From an uncultured Amylibacter sp. (lineage in GTDB: Bacteria > Pseudomonadota > Alphaproteobacteria > Rhodobacterales > Rhodobacteraceae), in NCBI GenBank assembly GCA_938001995.1, contig CALLAV010000066.1, positions 1 through 8,500 on the forward strand: a DNA stretch of 8,500 nt. Direction: 5' to 3'. Positions 6,394-8,500 of the stretch are shown piece by piece (the first letter of the stretch is position 1; each line of letters begins with the position of its first letter). The notes beneath the pieces are model-generated. The model was not told the origin of the DNA, ran no database searches, and was given only the letters and a program-made list of their open reading frames with translations. Both the position numbers and the translations under genes were made by a program.

Positions 6394-8500
6394 TCTTCGG
6401 CTTTTTTGGCAGCGGCCTTCTTTGGCGCGGCTTTCTTTTTCGCAGCTGGCTTCTTGGCTGCGGCCTTTTTCTTGGGCGCAGCCTTCTTCTTCGGGGCGGC
6501 TTTCTTTTTCTTGCCTTTGGTCGCAGCTTTGGCATCCACTAAGGCAACCGCTTCTTCCAATGTCACCGCTTGCGGATCCAGTTCTTTGGGCAGGGTCGCA
6601 TTTATCTTTTCCCATTTCACATAGGGACCATAGCGCCCATCCATGACGTTGATTGCGCCGCCCTCGGTTGGGTGTTCACCAAGCTCCTTGAGCGGTTCTG
6701 CCGCTTGACCGCGCCCGCCACCCTTGGCCAGCTTTTCTGCAATCAATTCGATTGCACGGTTCATGCCGACGACAAACACCTCTTCGGGGTCTTTCATGTT
6801 GGCATAGATTTTGCGTGCAGTTTTCTTGCCCTCTTCCAGCGGCATTTGCCACATCACATAGGGGCCGAAACGCCCGATCGCGGCAGTGACTTCGCCCCCA
6901 TCTGGGTGATCGCCAACTTTGCGGGGCAGGGACAGAAGTTTGAGCGCCAATTCAAGATCGACATTCTCCAGCTCCGTGCCTTTTTGGATCGATGCACGGG
7001 GCGGTTTTGGTTCTTCATCCGTTGCATTGCGGCGCTGTACGTAAGGGCCAAAGCGACCAGAGCGTAGCGTGATCGGATCGCCGTTTTCGTCTTCGCCGAG
7101 CAGTTTGCCGTCGGGCCCTGCGATATCGCCACCTTCTACTTCACCTGAAAGTGGGCGTGTGTAGCGGCATTCGGGATAGTTCGAACAACCGATGAACGCG
7201 CCACCCGAACGGGCCGTGCGCATGGACAAGCGACCGTTGCCGCAGTTTTTGCAGATGCGCGGATCAGAACCATCTTCATTTGCGGGAAAGATGTGCGGTG
7301 CAAGAACTTCGTTAATCTTTTCAAGCACTTCTGTGATGCGTAGATCGGCGGTTTCGCCAATTGCAGCCGAGAAATCACGCCAGAAACGGGACAATACCGC
7401 CTTATAATCCTCGCGCCCGCCTGAAATATCGTCCAGCTCGTCTTCCAGCTTTGCGGTGAAATCATAGCCGACATATTGGCGGAAATAGTTTTCCAAGAAC
7501 GCGATCACAAGGCGGCCTTTATCCTCGGGGATCAGGCGGTTCTTTTCCTTGCGCACGTATTCGCGTGTCTGAATAGTCGTCACGATGCTGGCATAGGTCG
7601 ATGGGCGCCCGATGCCCAGCTCTTCCATACGTTTCACCAGCGTTGCTTCGGTATATCGGGGCGGGGGTTGCGTGTGGTGCTGTTCTGGGCTGACGGATTT
7701 TTTGACCATCGCTTCGCCCTGAGCCACTTGCGGCAAGCGCTTGTCGTCGTCATCCACAACCTGATCGTCGCGGCCTTCTTCGTAGACGCGCAGGAAGCCG
7801 TCGAACAGGACCACTTGGCCTGTGGCGCGCAATACAACTTGGGCGTCGCCGGATCCGATATCGACCGTGGTGCGCTCCATCTTTGCCGCAGCCATTTGGG
7901 ACGCAATCGTTCGTTTCCAGATCAGGTCATACAGCTTGCGTTGATCCGCTTCCAACCGGCTCAGGCTCTCGGGTGTCACGTCCATGTCTGTTGGGCGGAT
8001 ACACTCGTGTGCCTCTTGGGCGTTTTTGGCTTTGTTCTTGTAAACACGGGGTTTTTCAGGAACGTTCTGCTTGCCGTACAAAGATGCGATGGTGGTCCGC
8101 GCTGCCGTCACAGCCTCAGGTGCCATATCGATGCCGTCGGTTCGCATATAGGTGATGTAGCCCGCTTCGTACAAGCGCTGCGCCGTGCTCATGGCTTGGC
8201 GTGCGCCCATTCCGAACTTGCGGCTGGCTTCTTGTTGCAGGGTCGATGTCATGAACGGCGGGGAGGGATTCCGCGCCGCTGGCTTTGCCTCGACACTGCT
8301 GACTTTGAGGTCGCGTGAATTGATCGCGGCGACCGCCAGCTCGGCGGATTCAGACGTGGCAATGTCGAACTTATCAAGCTTGTTTCCACCCAGAACTGTA
8401 AGACGCGCTTCCAATTCTTGGCCGCGCGGAGTGGTTAGGATTGCTTTGACAGTCCAGTATTCGCGCGGTTTGAACGCTTCGATTTCCATCTCGCGTTCCA
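6390..8500 (-). CDS. topA: DNA topoisomerase I (type IA), C-terminal part, 5' end outside the window
   Basis: TopA relaxes negative supercoils by transient single-strand cleavage. About 702 residues are present and the frame is still open at the right edge, reading EREMEIEAFKPREYW; numbering here counts the Met of MEIEAF (8487-8489) as 1, although it is internal, not the start. The N-terminal Toprim domain is missing from the window. Visible features: the catalytic region GYITYMRTD at 110-118 with the nucleophile Tyr at 114, HECIRPTD at 161-168, and a LGIGRPSTYAS segment at 291-301. One four-Cys zinc motif follows (C413, C416, C435, C441), then three GRFGPYV/GRYGPYV repeats at 478, 539 and 618, typical of the alphaproteobacterial C-terminal domain. 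The end, about 658-699, is a Lys/Ala/Pro-rich basic tail. It converges on murD and uses the stop in the right arm of the junction palindrome. Its promoter is not in view. Confidence 0.97.
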   Translation of the reverse strand, partial: EREMEIEAFKPREYWTVKAILTTPRGQELEARLTVLGGNKLDKFDIATSESAELAVAAINSRDLKVSSVEAKPAARNPSPPFMTSTLQQEASRKFGMGARQAMSTAQRLYEAGYITYMRTDGIDMAPEAVTAARTTIASLYGKQNVPEKPRVYKNKAKNAQEAHECIRPTDMDVTPESLSRLEADQRKLYDLIWKRTIASQMAAAKMERTTVDIGSGDAQVVLRATGQVVLFDGFLRVYEEGRDDQVVDDDDKRLPQVAQGEAMVKKSVSPEQHHTQPPPRYTEATLVKRMEELGIGRPSTYASIVTTIQTREYVRKEKNRLIPEDKGRLVIAFLENYFRQYVGYDFTAKLEDELDDISGGREDYKAVLSRFWRDFSAAIGETADLRITEVLEKINEVLAPHIFPANEDGSDPRICKNCGNGRLSMRTARSGGAFIGCSNYPECRYTRPLSGEVEGGDIAGPDGKLLGEDENGDPITLRSGRFGPYVQRRNATDEEPKPPRASIQKGTELENVDLELALKLLSLPRKVGDHPDGGEVTAAIGRFGPYVMWQMPLEEGKKTARKIYANMKDPEEVFVVGMNRAIELIAEKLAKGGGRGQAAEPLKELGEHPTEGGAINVMDGRYGPYVKWEKINATLPKELDPQAVTLEEAVALVDAKAATKGKKKKAAPKKKAAPKKKAAAKKPAAKKKAAPKKAAAKKAED
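6393..6518 (-). other. Lys/Ala/Pro-rich histone H1-like tail of TopA
   Basis: The last 42 residues of TopA consist almost only of Lys, Ala and Pro, in imperfect repeats of KKKAAP and KKAAAK, ending in KKAED. The coding strand is accordingly purine-rich. AAG and AAA codons alternate irregularly, and the Ala and Pro codons are mixed, so the tract looks selected at the protein level rather than made by simple nucleotide slippage. Basic C-terminal tails of type IA topoisomerases (for example the mycobacterial enzyme) bind DNA without sequence specificity. The same role is inferred here. The segment is likely disordered. Confidence 0.8.

Noticed and set aside
7476..8318. A 280-codon open frame on the + strand opposite topA
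   Set aside because: It is antisense to the conserved TopA catalytic region, which is intact. The product looks hydrophobic and Cys/His-rich by composition only, with no family resemblance and no good ribosome binding site.

Overview
This window is a cell-wall biosynthesis block from an alphaproteobacterium, most likely a marine member of the Rhodobacteraceae (roseobacter group). The assignment rests on overall protein character. MraY opens with a [24 protein letters not shown] N-terminus, MurF carries a TGSVGKTGTKE P-loop, TopA ends in a Lys/Ala-rich tail, and base composition is moderately GC-rich. The genus cannot be fixed by eye.

Positions 1-6292 (+ strand) are the middle of a division and cell wall (dcw) cluster in canonical order: the 3' part of ftsI, then complete murE, murF, mraY and murD. 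Gaps are 20, 0, 15 and 2 bases, so this is almost certainly one transcript with translational coupling. MurD, MurE and MurF add D-Glu, meso-diaminopimelate and D-Ala-D-Ala to the UDP-MurNAc stem peptide. MraY moves the finished precursor onto undecaprenyl phosphate to give lipid I. FtsI cross-links the product at the septum. All catalytic motifs I looked for are intact.

Positions 6390-8500 (- strand) are the 3' two-thirds of topA (DNA topoisomerase I), running into murD tail to tail. Its 5' end lies outside the window. The usual next dcw gene, ftsW, does not follow murD, so the cluster is interrupted here.

The only non-coding stretch is the 97-base murD/topA junction. It is a palindrome-based element whose 18-bp outer arms contain the stop codons of both genes at exactly mirrored positions, with a second hairpin inside. 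This junction is the most interesting part of the window: it may be a bidirectional terminator, a small palindromic repeat or MITE-like element, or a rearrangement scar. I found no RNA genes, CRISPR, insertion sequence with transposase, or novel multi-gene system; the rest is ordinary core genome.
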